Shown: positions 1 to 7,008, numbered from the stretch's first letter. The stretch: DNA of 13,188 nt from Tardiphaga sp. (GCA_014377915.1 JACMOT010000596.1:1-13188); one strand, 5' to 3'. The notes: generated by a model from the sequence alone, not told the origin. Translations and numbers: made by a program.

Positions 1-1314
1 GAAACGCCGGCGCAGCGCGTCACGCATGCGCGCGTATTCGCCATCGCCGGCCCGGCGATGCTGGCCAACCTCACCACGCCGCTGCTCGGCATCGTCGCGG
101 CCGCGGCGATCGGCCGGCTCGGCGATCCGCATTTGCTCGGCGGCGTGGCGCTGGCCTCGGTGGCGTTCGACTGCATCTTCTGGCTGTTCGGTTTTCTGCG
201 GATGGCAACGGTAGCCTTCACCGCGCAGGCGCTCGGCGCCGGTGACCGGGTCGAACTCCGCGCGATCCTGCTGCGCGCGCTGCTGCTCGGTGCGTTGATC
301 GGCGTGACACTGATCGCGATCCGTACGCCGCTGGCGGCAGCGGTGTTCGGCATCATGGGCGGCAGCGACGCCGTCACCTCCGCGGCGCGCGACTACTTCT
401 TCATCCGGCTGTGGTCGGCGCCGATGATGCTGGGCAATTACGTCGTGCTCGGCTGGCTGGTCGGCCAGGCGCGCACCGGCATCGCGCTGGCGCTGCAGGT
501 CGGCATCAACCTCATCAACATGGCGCTGACCGCGTTCCTGGTGCTGTCGGCGGGACAGGGCGTCGCCGGCGCGGCGCTCGCCACGGTGGCGTCCGAGACC
601 ATCGGCTTCATCGCCGGCCTGCTGGGGATCTGGCGTGTGCTGGCAGGCCAGTTCGGCGTGCCCCGCGACATCCTGTTCGACCGCGCGCGGCTGCTGAGAC
701 TGTTCGCGGTCAACCGCGACATCATGATTCGCACCGCGGCGCTGATTGCCGCGTTCCTGTTCTTCACCGCGCAGGGCGCCCGCGCCGGCGACCTGACGCT
801 GGCGGCCAATGCCGTGCTGAACAATTTTCTGATGATAGGCTCGTTCTTCCTCGACGGCCTCGCCAACGCCGCCGAGCAGCTTTGCGGCCAGAGTTTTGGC
901 GCGCGCAGCCGGCAGGAATTTTCACGGGCTGTGAAACTGGTGCTGGGCTGGAGCACCGCGTTCGGGCTCGCGGTGACCATCGGGTTCGTGTTGTCAGGCG
1001 GGATCCTGATCGACTTCATCACCACCAGCCCGGAGGTCCGCGCCGCCGCGCGCGAATTCATGTGGCTGGCGGCGCTGGCGCCGGCCTGCGGCGTGCTGGC
1101 CTATGTCTATGACGGCATCTATATCGGCGCGTCGTGGGCGCGCGACATGCGCAATCTGATGCTGGTGGCGCTGGCGACCTATCTCGCCGCGTTCTACCTG
1201 CTGGCGTCGCTGGGCAATGCCGGACTGTGGCTCGCCTTCCTGATCTTCCTGCTGGCGCGCGGCGGACTGCAGGCATGGCGCTATCCGGCGCTGGTGCGGG
1301 CGTCGTTCAGCTAG
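1..1314 (+). CDS. MATE family efflux transporter, 5' end cut off by the window
   Basis: This is an inner-membrane multidrug/toxin exporter of the MATE (DinF/NorM) superfamily, which exchanges Na+ or H+ for organic substrates; the substrate here is unknown. The frame is open from base 1 to the TAG at 1312-1314 (437 codons) with no stop upstream of the first in-window ATG at 58. The residues before that ATG (TPAQRVTHARVFAIAGP) look like the usual pre-TM1 segment of MATE proteins, so the true start lies just left of the window and only some 10-20 residues are missing. The protein is almost wholly hydrophobic, with about a dozen membrane spans separated by short basic loops. TM1 contains ANLTTPLLG, close to the family pattern. 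The second half repeats the first in style, starting near the AVNRDIMIRTAALIAAF segment (about 707-765). The cupin gene follows on the same strand after a 70-base gap. The family is secure; substrate and coupling ion are not. Confidence 0.9.
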   Translation, partial: ETPAQRVTHARVFAIAGPAMLANLTTPLLGIVAAAAIGRLGDPHLLGGVALASVAFDCIFWLFGFLRMATVAFTAQALGAGDRVELRAILLRALLLGALIGVTLIAIRTPLAAAVFGIMGGSDAVTSAARDYFFIRLWSAPMMLGNYVVLGWLVGQARTGIALALQVGINLINMALTAFLVLSAGQGVAGAALATVASETIGFIAGLLGIWRVLAGQFGVPRDILFDRARLLRLFAVNRDIMIRTAALIAAFLFFTAQGARAGDLTLAANAVLNNFLMIGSFFLDGLANAAEQLCGQSFGARSRQEFSRAVKLVLGWSTAFGLAVTIGFVLSGGILIDFITTSPEVRAAAREFMWLAALAPACGVLAYVYDGIYIGASWARDMRNLMLVALATYLAAFYLLASLGNAGLWLAFLIFLLARGGLQAWRYPALVRASFS

Positions 1315-1384
1315 CCTCACGAAGATGTTTCATCTCGGCGCGATGCGCTATCATCGCAGTGCCGATCACCGACAGGAACAGCCC

Positions 1385-1831
1385 ATGGATGCGCTTTCGC
1401 CGGCCGCCGATGAACACTCCCATCTCGTGCGTCCCGCCGCGATGGAGTGGCAGCCGACCCGGTTCCCGGGATGCTCGGTGAAGACGTTGCTGTTCGATGC
1501 CCGGACCGGCCTGGTCACGGCGCTGATGAAATTCGAGCCCGGCGCCACCCTGCCCGACCACGAACATGTTCAGATCGAGCAGACCTATGTGATCGAGGGC
1601 CGATTGCTGGATCGCGAAGGTCCGGCCGAAGGCACGGCATGCGGCCCCGGCGAGTTCATCTGGCGCGGTGCCGGCAGCCGCCACTCGGCATGGATGCCGG
1701 ACGGCGGAGTGACGCTGGCGATGTTCCAGATTCCCAACAAATTCTACGATGCCGATGGCGGCGTGACGGACCTGGCCGGGAAGGATTGGCAGAGCGTCTG
1801 GGGCCATATCGACAACATGAAAGCCGATTGA
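1385..1831 (+). CDS. Small cupin-domain protein (ChrR-like single cupin)
   Basis: A 148-residue single-domain cupin, probably a cytoplasmic metal-binding beta-barrel. The classic cupin motif 1, G-x5-HxH-x3-E-x6-G, is matched exactly by GATLPDHEHVQIEQTYVIEG, giving two His and one Glu as metal ligands. Motif 2 is present in relaxed form (GEFIWRGAGSRHSAW), keeping the fourth ligand His but with the usual Pro and Asn replaced. The ATG at 1385 is chosen because AGGA (1374-1377) lies 7 bases upstream; the frame also opens at ATG 1325, but that would add a poorly conserved, His/Arg-rich leader with no ribosome binding site. The fold resembles the C-terminal cupin of ChrR-type anti-sigma factors, but no zinc-binding anti-sigma domain and no sigma factor gene are here. 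An enzyme (dioxygenase, isomerase) or a small-molecule sensor is equally possible. Converges on pyrD with a 50-base gap. Confidence 0.85.
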   Translation: MDALSPAADEHSHLVRPAAMEWQPTRFPGCSVKTLLFDARTGLVTALMKFEPGATLPDHEHVQIEQTYVIEGRLLDREGPAEGTACGPGEFIWRGAGSRHSAWMPDGGVTLAMFQIPNKFYDADGGVTDLAGKDWQSVWGHIDNMKAD

Positions 1832-1835
1832 TCTC

Positions 1836-1865
1836 GCCCGGCCGCGTTGGGGATGGAAGCCGGGC
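1836..1865. terminator. Possible shared terminator hairpin between cupin gene and pyrD
   Basis: GCCCGGC (1836-1842) and GCCGGGC (1859-1865) form a perfect 7-bp stem with a 16-base loop in the 50-base gap between two converging genes. There is no T-tract on either side, so it may be a weak or Rho-assisted bidirectional terminator, or simply chance pairing in GC-rich DNA. Confidence 0.3.
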
Positions 1866-1881
1866 ACCGGCGCAAGAAGGA

Positions 1882-2976
1882 TTAAACCGGCCAGTCTTCC
1901 GCGGTGATTGTCGCCGCGTCGGCACCGACGATCTCCGACAGTGAATCGCGGCCGGTGCGCAGCAGCGTCGAGACCAGGTCCGTCTTGATGCTCTCGACCA
2001 GGCCGAGGCCCTTGTAGACCAGCGCCGAATAAAGCTGGATCAGGCTGGCGCCGGCGCGGATCTTGGTCAGCGCGGCACCACCGGAATCGATGCCGCCGGC
2101 GCCGATCAGCGGGAATGCGCCTTCGACACGCACATAGGTCTCCGCCACCATCCGCGTCGACAGCCGGAACAGCGGACGGCCGGACAGGCCGCCCTGCTCC
2201 TTGATCCGGCCCTGCTCGCGCAGGCTCGGCGGGCGGCCGAGCGTGGTGTTGGCGACGATCATGCCGTCGACCTTTCGCGAGCGCGCGATCTGCACGACGT
2301 CGTCCAGATCGGGCAGGCTGAGATCGGGCGCGATCTTCAGCAGCACCGGCGAATCGCCAGCATTCCGGCGGACTCGTTCACGGACGTCGATCACCCGGGC
2401 GAGCAGTTCGTCGAGCGCCGCCGCCTGTTGCAGATTGCGCAGCCCCGGGGTGTTTGGTGACGAAACGTTGACGGTGAAGTAGCTCGCCACCGGGGCGAAA
2501 GTCTCGATCAGCCGCACATAGTCGTCGATACGATCGACCGAATCCTTGTTGGCACCGACATTGACGCCGACAATGCCGCCGTTCTGGGCCCGCCCGGCGA
2601 GCCGCCGCAGCACGATTTCGGCGCCGTCATTGTTGAAGCCGAGACGGTTGACGATCGCCTCGTCGCGCTCCAGCCGGAAAATCCGCGGCCGCGCATTGCC
2701 GGCCTGCGGCTGTGGCGTCACCGTGCCGATTTCGGCAAAGCCGAAGCCGAGCCGCAGCAGCGCGTCGGGCACTTCGGCGTTCTTGTCGAAGCCGGCGGCG
2801 ATGCCGATCGGATTGGGAAAATTCAATCCGAAGGCGCGAACCGCCAATTTCGGATCATCCAAGCGTGGCCGCGATGGCGGCAGCATCCGCAAGCCGCGAA
2901 TGGCAAGGCGGTGCGCATCCTCCGGATCAAACCAGCGCATGACCGGCAAGGACAAGGCATCGAAAGCGCGAATCAA
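1882..2976 (-). CDS. pyrD: Dihydroorotate dehydrogenase (quinone), class 2
   Basis: PyrD oxidises dihydroorotate to orotate, the fourth step of de novo pyrimidine synthesis, with FMN and passes electrons to the quinone pool at the inner membrane. The 364-residue length and the N-terminal extension with two short helices (MIRAFDALSLPVMRWFDPED and following) are those of class 2, membrane-associated enzymes. The active-site loop NVSSPNTPGLR (about 170-180) carries the catalytic Ser (Ser173, equivalent to E. coli Ser175). FNFPNP-like LNFPNPIGIAAGFDKN near 51-66, GFAEIGTVTPQPQ near 79-91 and the phosphate-binding GAGGI and SLIQLYSAL stretches near the C-terminus fit FMN binding. The start is TTG (2974-2976), preceded by GGAG 8 bases upstream, and overlaps the stop of the DUF952 gene as TTGA. 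The residues from the TTG match the usual N-terminus of bradyrhizobial PyrD, which supports this unusual codon. Stop TAA at 1882-1884. Confidence 0.96.
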   Translation of the reverse strand: MIRAFDALSLPVMRWFDPEDAHRLAIRGLRMLPPSRPRLDDPKLAVRAFGLNFPNPIGIAAGFDKNAEVPDALLRLGFGFAEIGTVTPQPQAGNARPRIFRLERDEAIVNRLGFNNDGAEIVLRRLAGRAQNGGIVGVNVGANKDSVDRIDDYVRLIETFAPVASYFTVNVSSPNTPGLRNLQQAAALDELLARVIDVRERVRRNAGDSPVLLKIAPDLSLPDLDDVVQIARSRKVDGMIVANTTLGRPPSLREQGRIKEQGGLSGRPLFRLSTRMVAETYVRVEGAFPLIGAGGIDSGGAALTKIRAGASLIQLYSALVYKGLGLVESIKTDLVSTLLRTGRDSLSEIVGADAATITAEDWPV

Positions 2977-3317
2977 GATTGCAACTCCGGAATATCGTGG
3001 CCGCCATCGGAACGCGACCGCAGTTCGAGCACGGCGGTGACGGCGCCGAGGTCGAGTTCACCATAGAGATGCGGAAACAGGTCATCGCCGCGGGATGGCT
3101 CCCAGCGCAAGGCGTCGCCAAGCGCATCGGCATTCACCGCGATAAGGAACAGTCCGATCTGGCCGGCATAATGTTTGCGCACGGTCCCGGCGACCTGCGC
3201 AGCGGTGGAAAAATGGATAAAGCCATCGCGGGCATCATCCGCGCTGCCGCGGTAGACGCCCTGCCGCTCGGCCTCGCGCCAGTTCGACGCCGGGCAAATC
3301 TTGTAGATGGTTCGCAC
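2973..3317 (-). CDS. DUF952 domain protein
   Basis: A 114-residue cytoplasmic protein of the DUF952 family, whose biochemical role is unknown. Family hallmarks are obvious: TIYKICPASNW at the N-terminus, then DGFIHFSTAAQVAGT, then LRWEPSRGDDLFPHLYGEL. The conserved His and polar residues in these blocks suggest a ligand-binding or catalytic pocket, and the fold has been compared with ADP-ribosyl-processing proteins, but this is inference. I start it at GTG 3315-3317 (VRTIYK) because the family begins directly at TIYK and AGGAAG lies 9 bases upstream; the frame stays open to 3404, but that extension contains a 9-base tandem repeat (3379-3398) and does not look conserved. Its TGA overlaps the pyrD start, so the two are probably cotranscribed and translationally coupled. 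This pairing with pyrD is, to my knowledge, common in related genomes. Confidence 0.88.
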   Translation of the reverse strand: MRTIYKICPASNWREAERQGVYRGSADDARDGFIHFSTAAQVAGTVRKHYAGQIGLFLIAVNADALGDALRWEPSRGDDLFPHLYGELDLGAVTAVLELRSRSDGGHDIPELQS

Positions 3318-3451
3318 CCGCTCGGACTTCCTGCTGTGGTGGATTGTCGCGGACGCCCGCTTGGCCGGAGTCTGCCACCGACCGTATCGACCGTATCGCT
3401 CCACTTCAAGGCTGACATTTTTTTAGAAAACCCTGTTGCGAAAATCAGGCA

Positions 3452-3462
3452 ATTGCGGCAAT
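3452..3462. promoter_or_regulatory. Palindrome in the divergent control region, candidate operator
   Basis: ATTGC-G-GCAAT is a perfect 11-base palindrome that covers the -35 of the rightward promoter and lies just past the expected start of the leftward one. Immediately left, TTGC (3436-3439) and GCAA (3449-3452) repeat the same half-sites at wider spacing, and CCTG (3432-3435) pairs with CAGG (3446-3449). Clustered half-sites at a repressor gene's own promoter suggest autoregulation; no binding is shown. Confidence 0.4.
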
Positions 3463-3481
3463 AATTCCTAGATTATATCAT
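3453..3481 (+). promoter_or_regulatory. Candidate sigma-70 promoter of the S24 regulator gene
   Basis: TTGCGG (3453-3458), a 17-base spacer and TATCAT (3476-3481) make a plausible housekeeping promoter firing rightward, with a start near 3488 and a leader of about 33 bases. The AT-rich block 3441-3484 stands out against GC-rich surroundings. Confidence 0.4.
3472..3480 (-). promoter_or_regulatory. Extended -10 element for the DUF952-pyrD unit
   Basis: Read on the minus strand, 3480 to 3472 is TGATATAAT, that is TG-N-TATAAT, a perfect extended -10 box. The sequence 17 bases further upstream (GAATGG) is a poor -35, as expected when an extended -10 does the work. A transcript would begin near 3465, about 150 bases upstream of the DUF952 start. 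It overlaps the plus-strand promoter candidate of the regulator gene. Confidence 0.4.
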
Positions 3482-3488
3482 CTTCACC

Positions 3489-3505
3489 GCCCGGCCATTC
3501 CGGGC
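3489..3505 (+). promoter_or_regulatory. Leader hairpin directly before the regulator's ribosome binding site
   Basis: GCCCGG (3489-3494) and CCGGGC (3500-3505) form a perfect 6-bp stem with loop CCATT, ending two bases before the ribosome binding site AGGGGA (3507-3512). At the 5' end of the predicted transcript it could stabilise the mRNA or modulate translation. Confidence 0.35.
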
Positions 3506-3520
3506 CAGGGGACCGCAACC

Positions 3521-4150
3521 ATGCTGACTCACGCCCAGATCTGGGGTGCCCTCGACAAGCTCGCCGAACGCAACGGCATGTCAGCCTCCGGCCTCGCCAA
3601 GAAGGCCGGGCTCGACTCCACCACCTTCAACAAGTCCAAGCGCATCACCAATGATGGCCGCGAGCGCTGGCCATCAACCGAATCGGTGTCCAAGGCGCTG
3701 GCAGCCACCAACGTGCCGATCGACAGTTTTGTAAGTCTGATCGAAGGTACCAAGCGGATCGTGCAGTCGGTGCCGCTGCTCGGTTTCGCCCAGGCCGGCC
3801 ATGGCGGCTATTTCGACGATGCCGGCTTCCCCGCTGGCAGCAAGGGCTGGGACGAGATCGGCCTGCCCTCGGTCAATGACGAACACGCTTATGCGCTGCA
3901 GATTTCCGGCGATTCGATGAAGCCCGCCTATCGCGACGGCGACACCATCATCGTCTCGCCTGGCGCGCAGATCCGCAAGGGCGACCGCGTCGTGGTCAAG
4001 ACCCGGGACGGCGAGGTGATGGTCAAGGAACTGAAGCGCCGTACCACCAAGGTGCTGGAGCTGCAGTCGCTGAACCCGAACCATGTCGACCGCAGCTTCC
4101 CGGCGTCTGACGTCGAATGGATCGCAAGGATCGTCTGGGCGAGCCAGTAG
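3521..4150 (+). CDS. HTH transcriptional regulator with S24 (LexA/CI-like) peptidase domain
   Basis: A 209-residue two-domain repressor-type protein. Residues about 5-75 form a lambda-repressor-like helix-turn-helix domain (SASGLAKKAGLDSTTFNKSK contains the recognition region). Residues about 85-205 are a LexA-like S24 domain: nucleophile Ser132 in SGDSM, general base Lys169 in MVKEL, and an Ala92-Gly93 pair placed like the self-cleavage site of LexA. The Ser-to-Lys spacing of 37 equals that in LexA. Such proteins cleave themselves when bound by RecA filaments or another signal, lifting repression; here the trigger is not known. ATG 3521 has AGGGGA 8 bases upstream. Relatives are found in many alphaproteobacteria outside prophages, and no phage genes are nearby. 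It is not LexA itself: the winged-helix LexA DNA-binding domain is absent. Its upstream region carries palindromes consistent with autoregulation and is shared with the divergent DUF952-pyrD unit. Confidence 0.9.
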   Translation: MLTHAQIWGALDKLAERNGMSASGLAKKAGLDSTTFNKSKRITNDGRERWPSTESVSKALAATNVPIDSFVSLIEGTKRIVQSVPLLGFAQAGHGGYFDDAGFPAGSKGWDEIGLPSVNDEHAYALQISGDSMKPAYRDGDTIIVSPGAQIRKGDRVVVKTRDGEVMVKELKRRTTKVLELQSLNPNHVDRSFPASDVEWIARIVWASQ

Positions 4151-4180
4151 GACTTGGCGCGAACGTAGCGACGCGCACTT

Positions 4181-4320
4181 CCTTCCTTCTCCCCTTGTGG
4201 GAGAAGGTGGCGCGGGCGAAGCCCGCTTCGGATGAGGGGGTTCGGAGCTTGGGGCCCCCCTCACCCGTCTCGAACGCTTCGCGTTCGATCCCCCCTCTCC
4301 CACAGGGAGAGAGGGGGACG
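4181..4320. repeat. Palindromic intergenic repeat element made of nested hairpins
   Basis: This non-coding block fills the gap between two converging genes. It contains four hairpins: 4185-4207 (perfect 9-bp stem CCTTCTCCC/GGGAGAAGG), 4212-4226 (GCGGGC/GCCCGC, loop GAA), 4270-4288 (8-bp TCGAACGC/GCGTTCGA, loop TTC) and 4290-4317 (7 bp plus 5 bp around one bulged A). The outer hairpins are also inverted copies of each other, and GATGAGGGGG (4231-4240) pairs imperfectly with CCCCCTCACCC (4256-4266), so the whole element is one large imperfect palindrome centred on GGGGCCCC (4251-4258). The opening sequence with GTGGGAGAAGGTGGCGCGGGCGAAG is, from memory, a widespread repeat family in bradyrhizobial and rhodopseudomonad genomes. 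It codes for nothing and may also act as a bidirectional transcription stop. Only one copy is in this window. Confidence 0.8.
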
Positions 4321-4332
4321 ATAGGGCGCCGA

Positions 4333-5979
4333 CTATCTTGAAGCGCTCCTCGCCAGGGCGCCGTCGATCATCCCGATCGCATTGGTTATGCCATAGACGG
4401 CGACGAACGAGCCGAAGCGCGGACCCTTCTCCTGGCCGAGCAGCACCTGGTACAACATGTTGAACCAGTCCAGCGAGACGCCGGGACGGCCATCCTTGGC
4501 CAGTTTCTTGTGGTCGAGGAACGGCTCGCGGCGGCCGATCTCGTAGACCGCGTTCTGGATATCTTCCGGCGTCGCCGCTTCCGGCAATCCCGACAGCGCG
4601 TCGCGCAGATCCTGCAGCGCCACGCGCTCGTTCTCGGTCGGCTCGCGGAAGGTCTTGGTCGGCGCGACGAAGTCGCGATAATAATTGATGGCGTAGCCGA
4701 CCATGGCGTCGAGCCGCGGATGGGTGGCCGCGCTGACGCCAGGCCGGTAGCGGCGGATGAAACCCCACAGCGTCTCGGCATTCTCGGCGTTGGACGACGA
4801 CACCAGCGTCAGCAGTAGCTGAAACGTGACCGGCATCTCCGCCACCGGCGGATCACCGGCATGGATGTGCCAGGCCGGGTTGGACAGCCGCTGCTTGCCG
4901 TCCTGCTTGGCAAAACCTTCGACGAATTGCTGATACTCGTCGACATTGCGCGGGATCACGTCGAAGAACAGCCGCTTGGCCGCCTTCGGCTCGCGGTACA
5001 TGAACAGCGACAGCGATTCAGGCGAGGCGTAGCGCAGCCATTCGTCGATGGTCAGGCCGTTGCCCTTCGATTTGGAGATCTTGCCGCCCTTGTCGTCGAG
5101 GAACAGCTCGTAGATGAAACTCTCCGGCGGCGTGCCGCCGAGTGCCGTACAGATCCTGCTCGACAGTTTGACGGAATCGATCAGGTCCTTGCCGGCCATC
5201 TCGTAATCGATGCCGAGCGCCGCCCAGCGCATCGCCCAGTCGGCCTTCCACTGGCACTTGACGTTACCGCCGGTGACCGGGGTCTCGACTTCCTCATGGG
5301 TGTCGGGATCGAGATAGGTGATGGTGCCGGCGCCGACGTCGCGGCGGATCATCGGCACCTGCAGCACCACACCGGTGGTCTTGCTGATCGGCAGGAACGG
5401 CGAATAAGTCGCGCGGCGATCCGGACCCAGCGTCGGCAGGATCACGTCCATGACCTTGTCATAGACCGCGAGCATTTTCAGCAGCGTCGCGTCGAACCGG
5501 CCGGAGGTGTAGTAGTCGGTCGACGAGGCGAATTCATAGTCGAAACCGAAGTGATCCAGGAAGGCGCGTAGCCGCGCATTGTTGGCGGCGCCGAACGACG
5601 GATATTCGTTGGAGAACGGATCCGGGATGCGCGATAGCGGCTTGCCGAGATGCGCGGTCAGCATCTCCTTGTTGGGCACGTTGTCCGGCACCTTGCGCAG
5701 GCCGTCCATATCGTCGGAGAACGCGATCAACCGGGTCTTGATCTTGTCGTCGGTCAGCACGCGGAAGGCATGGCGCACCATGGTGGTGCGTGCCACTTCG
5801 CCGAAAGTGCCGATATGCGGCAGGCCGGACGGACCGTAGCCGGTCTCGAACAGCACTTCATCCTTTGGCTTCTTCTTCAGCCGCGCAACGATGGCCTTGG
5901 CCTGTTCGAATGGCCAGGCGTTAGACTGTTCGGCAAGCGTACGCAGGTCGCTCGCGCTGGGTAGATCGATCGTGGACAT
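4333..5979 (-). CDS. lysK: Lysine--tRNA ligase, class I
   Basis: This enzyme charges tRNA(Lys) with lysine using ATP. It is the class I form (archaea, spirochaetes and many alphaproteobacteria), unrelated to the usual bacterial class II LysS. The Rossmann-fold signatures are HIGT at 55-58 (in [11 protein letters not shown]) and KISKSKG at 300-306, the KMSKS loop. The zone [16 protein letters not shown] (238-252) and [15 protein letters not shown] before KMSKS are typical of this family, and the C-terminal third is the helical anticodon-binding cage. The 548-residue length is normal. I take ATG 5977-5979 rather than the TTG one codon earlier, because GGAGG sits 7 bases before the ATG. It reads leftward toward the palindromic repeat. 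The solute-binding protein gene lies 69 bases upstream on the same strand, so cotranscription is possible. The symbol lysS is also used for this class I enzyme. Confidence 0.96.
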   Translation of the reverse strand: MSTIDLPSASDLRTLAEQSNAWPFEQAKAIVARLKKKPKDEVLFETGYGPSGLPHIGTFGEVARTTMVRHAFRVLTDDKIKTRLIAFSDDMDGLRKVPDNVPNKEMLTAHLGKPLSRIPDPFSNEYPSFGAANNARLRAFLDHFGFDYEFASSTDYYTSGRFDATLLKMLAVYDKVMDVILPTLGPDRRATYSPFLPISKTTGVVLQVPMIRRDVGAGTITYLDPDTHEEVETPVTGGNVKCQWKADWAMRWAALGIDYEMAGKDLIDSVKLSSRICTALGGTPPESFIYELFLDDKGGKISKSKGNGLTIDEWLRYASPESLSLFMYREPKAAKRLFFDVIPRNVDEYQQFVEGFAKQDGKQRLSNPAWHIHAGDPPVAEMPVTFQLLLTLVSSSNAENAETLWGFIRRYRPGVSAATHPRLDAMVGYAINYYRDFVAPTKTFREPTENERVALQDLRDALSGLPEAATPEDIQNAVYEIGRREPFLDHKKLAKDGRPGVSLDWFNMLYQVLLGQEKGPRFGSFVAVYGITNAIGMIDGALARSASR

Positions 5980-6048
5980 CAAAAGGCCTCCGGGCCGCGG
6001 AACCTAGCGGCTCCGCAGCAAAATGCCAAACCGCCGATATGGTCGATT

Positions 6049-6975
6049 TCAGAACGGACTGACGGAAAAATACCGCAGCCACAGATCGGTGTAGCGGCCT
6101 TTCTCCCACACCCGGAACAGCGCCCAGTTCAGCGCCTGACGCAGCGTGTCATTGCCCTTACGCACGGCAATGCCGATGCCCTCGCCAAAATAGCGGGTTT
6201 CGAGGAAGGGGCCGCCGCTGAAAGCGCAGCAATCCGCTGAATCGGTGCCATTGATCCAGAACGCCAGCGCAATCGCGTCACCGAAGATGAAATCGACTTC
6301 GCTGCGTTTCAGCGCCTGCCGCAGCGCGTCGTCATTGGGGTAGGAGGTCAGTACCGCGTCGGTAAACATCGCCTTCAGATAGGCGTCGTGCGAGGAGCCC
6401 GCGATGGCGCCGACCTTTTTGCCCTCGAGATATTCCGGCCGGATTTCCGGCATGATTGCGTTCTTGCGCGACACGAAGCGGGCCGGCGCGCGGTAATAGG
6501 GATCGCTGAAATCGACGCGGGCGCGAATCTGCGGCGTCACCGCCATCGAGGCAATGATCGCATCGCCGCGGTTGCTGGAAATGGCGTCGAGCATGGTTTC
6601 GAAGCGTCGCATCTGGATCGTGCAGGTGACCTTGATCTCCTCGCACAGCAGCCGCGCCAGATCGACATTGAACCCGGCGGGATTGCCATCCGGCCCGGTG
6701 AAGTTGAAAGGCGGGTAATCGGTCTCGGTCAGGAAGCGGATCACGGTGATACGTGACAGATCGGGCCGGTCCGGCCGGCGTCGCGGATCCCAGAAGCCCG
6801 GCACGGCCTGCGGGCCGGGCTGCGTCACGACGGGCGCAACGGCCTGCGCCATCGCGAGTGAAGGGGGCGCCGTCGCTAAAATGAAAATACCCAGCAGGAA
6901 TCCAGCCAGCGCGGTCCCGCGGCTGTGCTTTCCTGTTAGCCTAGTATTGATAGCATTAACCATCTGTGGTTGCAT
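6049..6975 (-). CDS. Periplasmic solute-binding protein, amino-acid type (SBP family 3)
   Basis: A secreted receptor of the family that feeds polar amino-acid ABC importers. A signal peptide is clear: a basic N-region, the hydrophobic run GFLLGIFILATAPPSLAMA, and likely cleavage after AMA or AQA near residue 43. A Pro/Arg-rich linker follows, then the domain signature FLTETDYPPFNFTGPDG and the motif GFNVDLARLLCEEI, with FSDPYY later; these are the conserved first strands, helix and hinge of SBP_bac_3. Four Cys (LLCEEIKVTC and DCC) could form disulfides in the periplasm. No permease or ATPase gene is adjacent, so it is an orphan receptor; its substrate cannot be read from sequence. The start is uncertain between ATG 6975 and ATG 6963; neither has a good ribosome binding site, and both leave the signal peptide intact. 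lysK follows 69 bases downstream. Confidence 0.88.
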   Translation of the reverse strand: MQPQMVNAINTRLTGKHSRGTALAGFLLGIFILATAPPSLAMAQAVAPVVTQPGPQAVPGFWDPRRRPDRPDLSRITVIRFLTETDYPPFNFTGPDGNPAGFNVDLARLLCEEIKVTCTIQMRRFETMLDAISSNRGDAIIASMAVTPQIRARVDFSDPYYRAPARFVSRKNAIMPEIRPEYLEGKKVGAIAGSSHDAYLKAMFTDAVLTSYPNDDALRQALKRSEVDFIFGDAIALAFWINGTDSADCCAFSGGPFLETRYFGEGIGIAVRKGNDTLRQALNWALFRVWEKGRYTDLWLRYFSVSPF

Positions 6976-6995
6976 GTCCGGGCACTTCGATTGCC

Positions 6996-7008
6996 GGTCT
7001 TATAGACC
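6996..7008. promoter_or_regulatory. Palindrome in the divergent promoter region, overlapping a possible -10
   Basis: GGTCT-TAT-AGACC is a perfect 5-bp-arm inverted repeat between the divergent solute-binding-protein and glycosyltransferase genes. On the minus strand it contains TATAAG, a fair -10 placed about 24 bases before the ATG at 6975, though no good -35 accompanies it. A regulator bound here could control one or both genes. Confidence 0.3.

Noticed and set aside
411..1112. Long open frames overlapping the MATE gene on both strands (also 438-1061 minus)
   Set aside because: They are shadows of a clear 12-span transporter and have no domain signature.
3379..3398. The 9-base tandem repeat CGACCGTAT, just over two copies
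   Set aside because: Too short and too few copies to call a functional repeat; probably replication slippage in a leader region.
3318..3404. An N-terminal extension of the DUF952 protein to 3404
   Set aside because: It contains a 9-base tandem repeat (CGACCGTAT, 3379-3398), and the family begins at the TIYK sequence just after the GTG at 3317.
3521..4150. A prophage remnant, because the regulator resembles phage CI/C2 repressors
   Set aside because: There are no integrase, excisionase, Cro or structural genes and no att-like repeats; neighbours are housekeeping genes.
3674..4768. A 364-residue minus-strand frame running through the S24 regulator, the repeat and the lysK end
   Set aside because: It crosses two well-supported genes and the palindromic repeat in the wrong frame; the apparent protein is low-complexity Arg/Ala/Pro sequence.
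4861..5571. A 236-residue open frame on the plus strand opposite lysK
   Set aside because: It is fully antisense to the strongly supported lysyl-tRNA synthetase, rich in Arg/Gly/Asp as expected for a GC-rich shadow frame, and shows no recognisable domain or ribosome binding site.
5997..6016. GCGGA/TCCGC hairpin in the gap before lysK, considered as a T-box-like or attenuator leader
   Set aside because: A 5-bp stem with a 10-base loop and no antiterminator partner or conserved riboswitch sequence is not enough.
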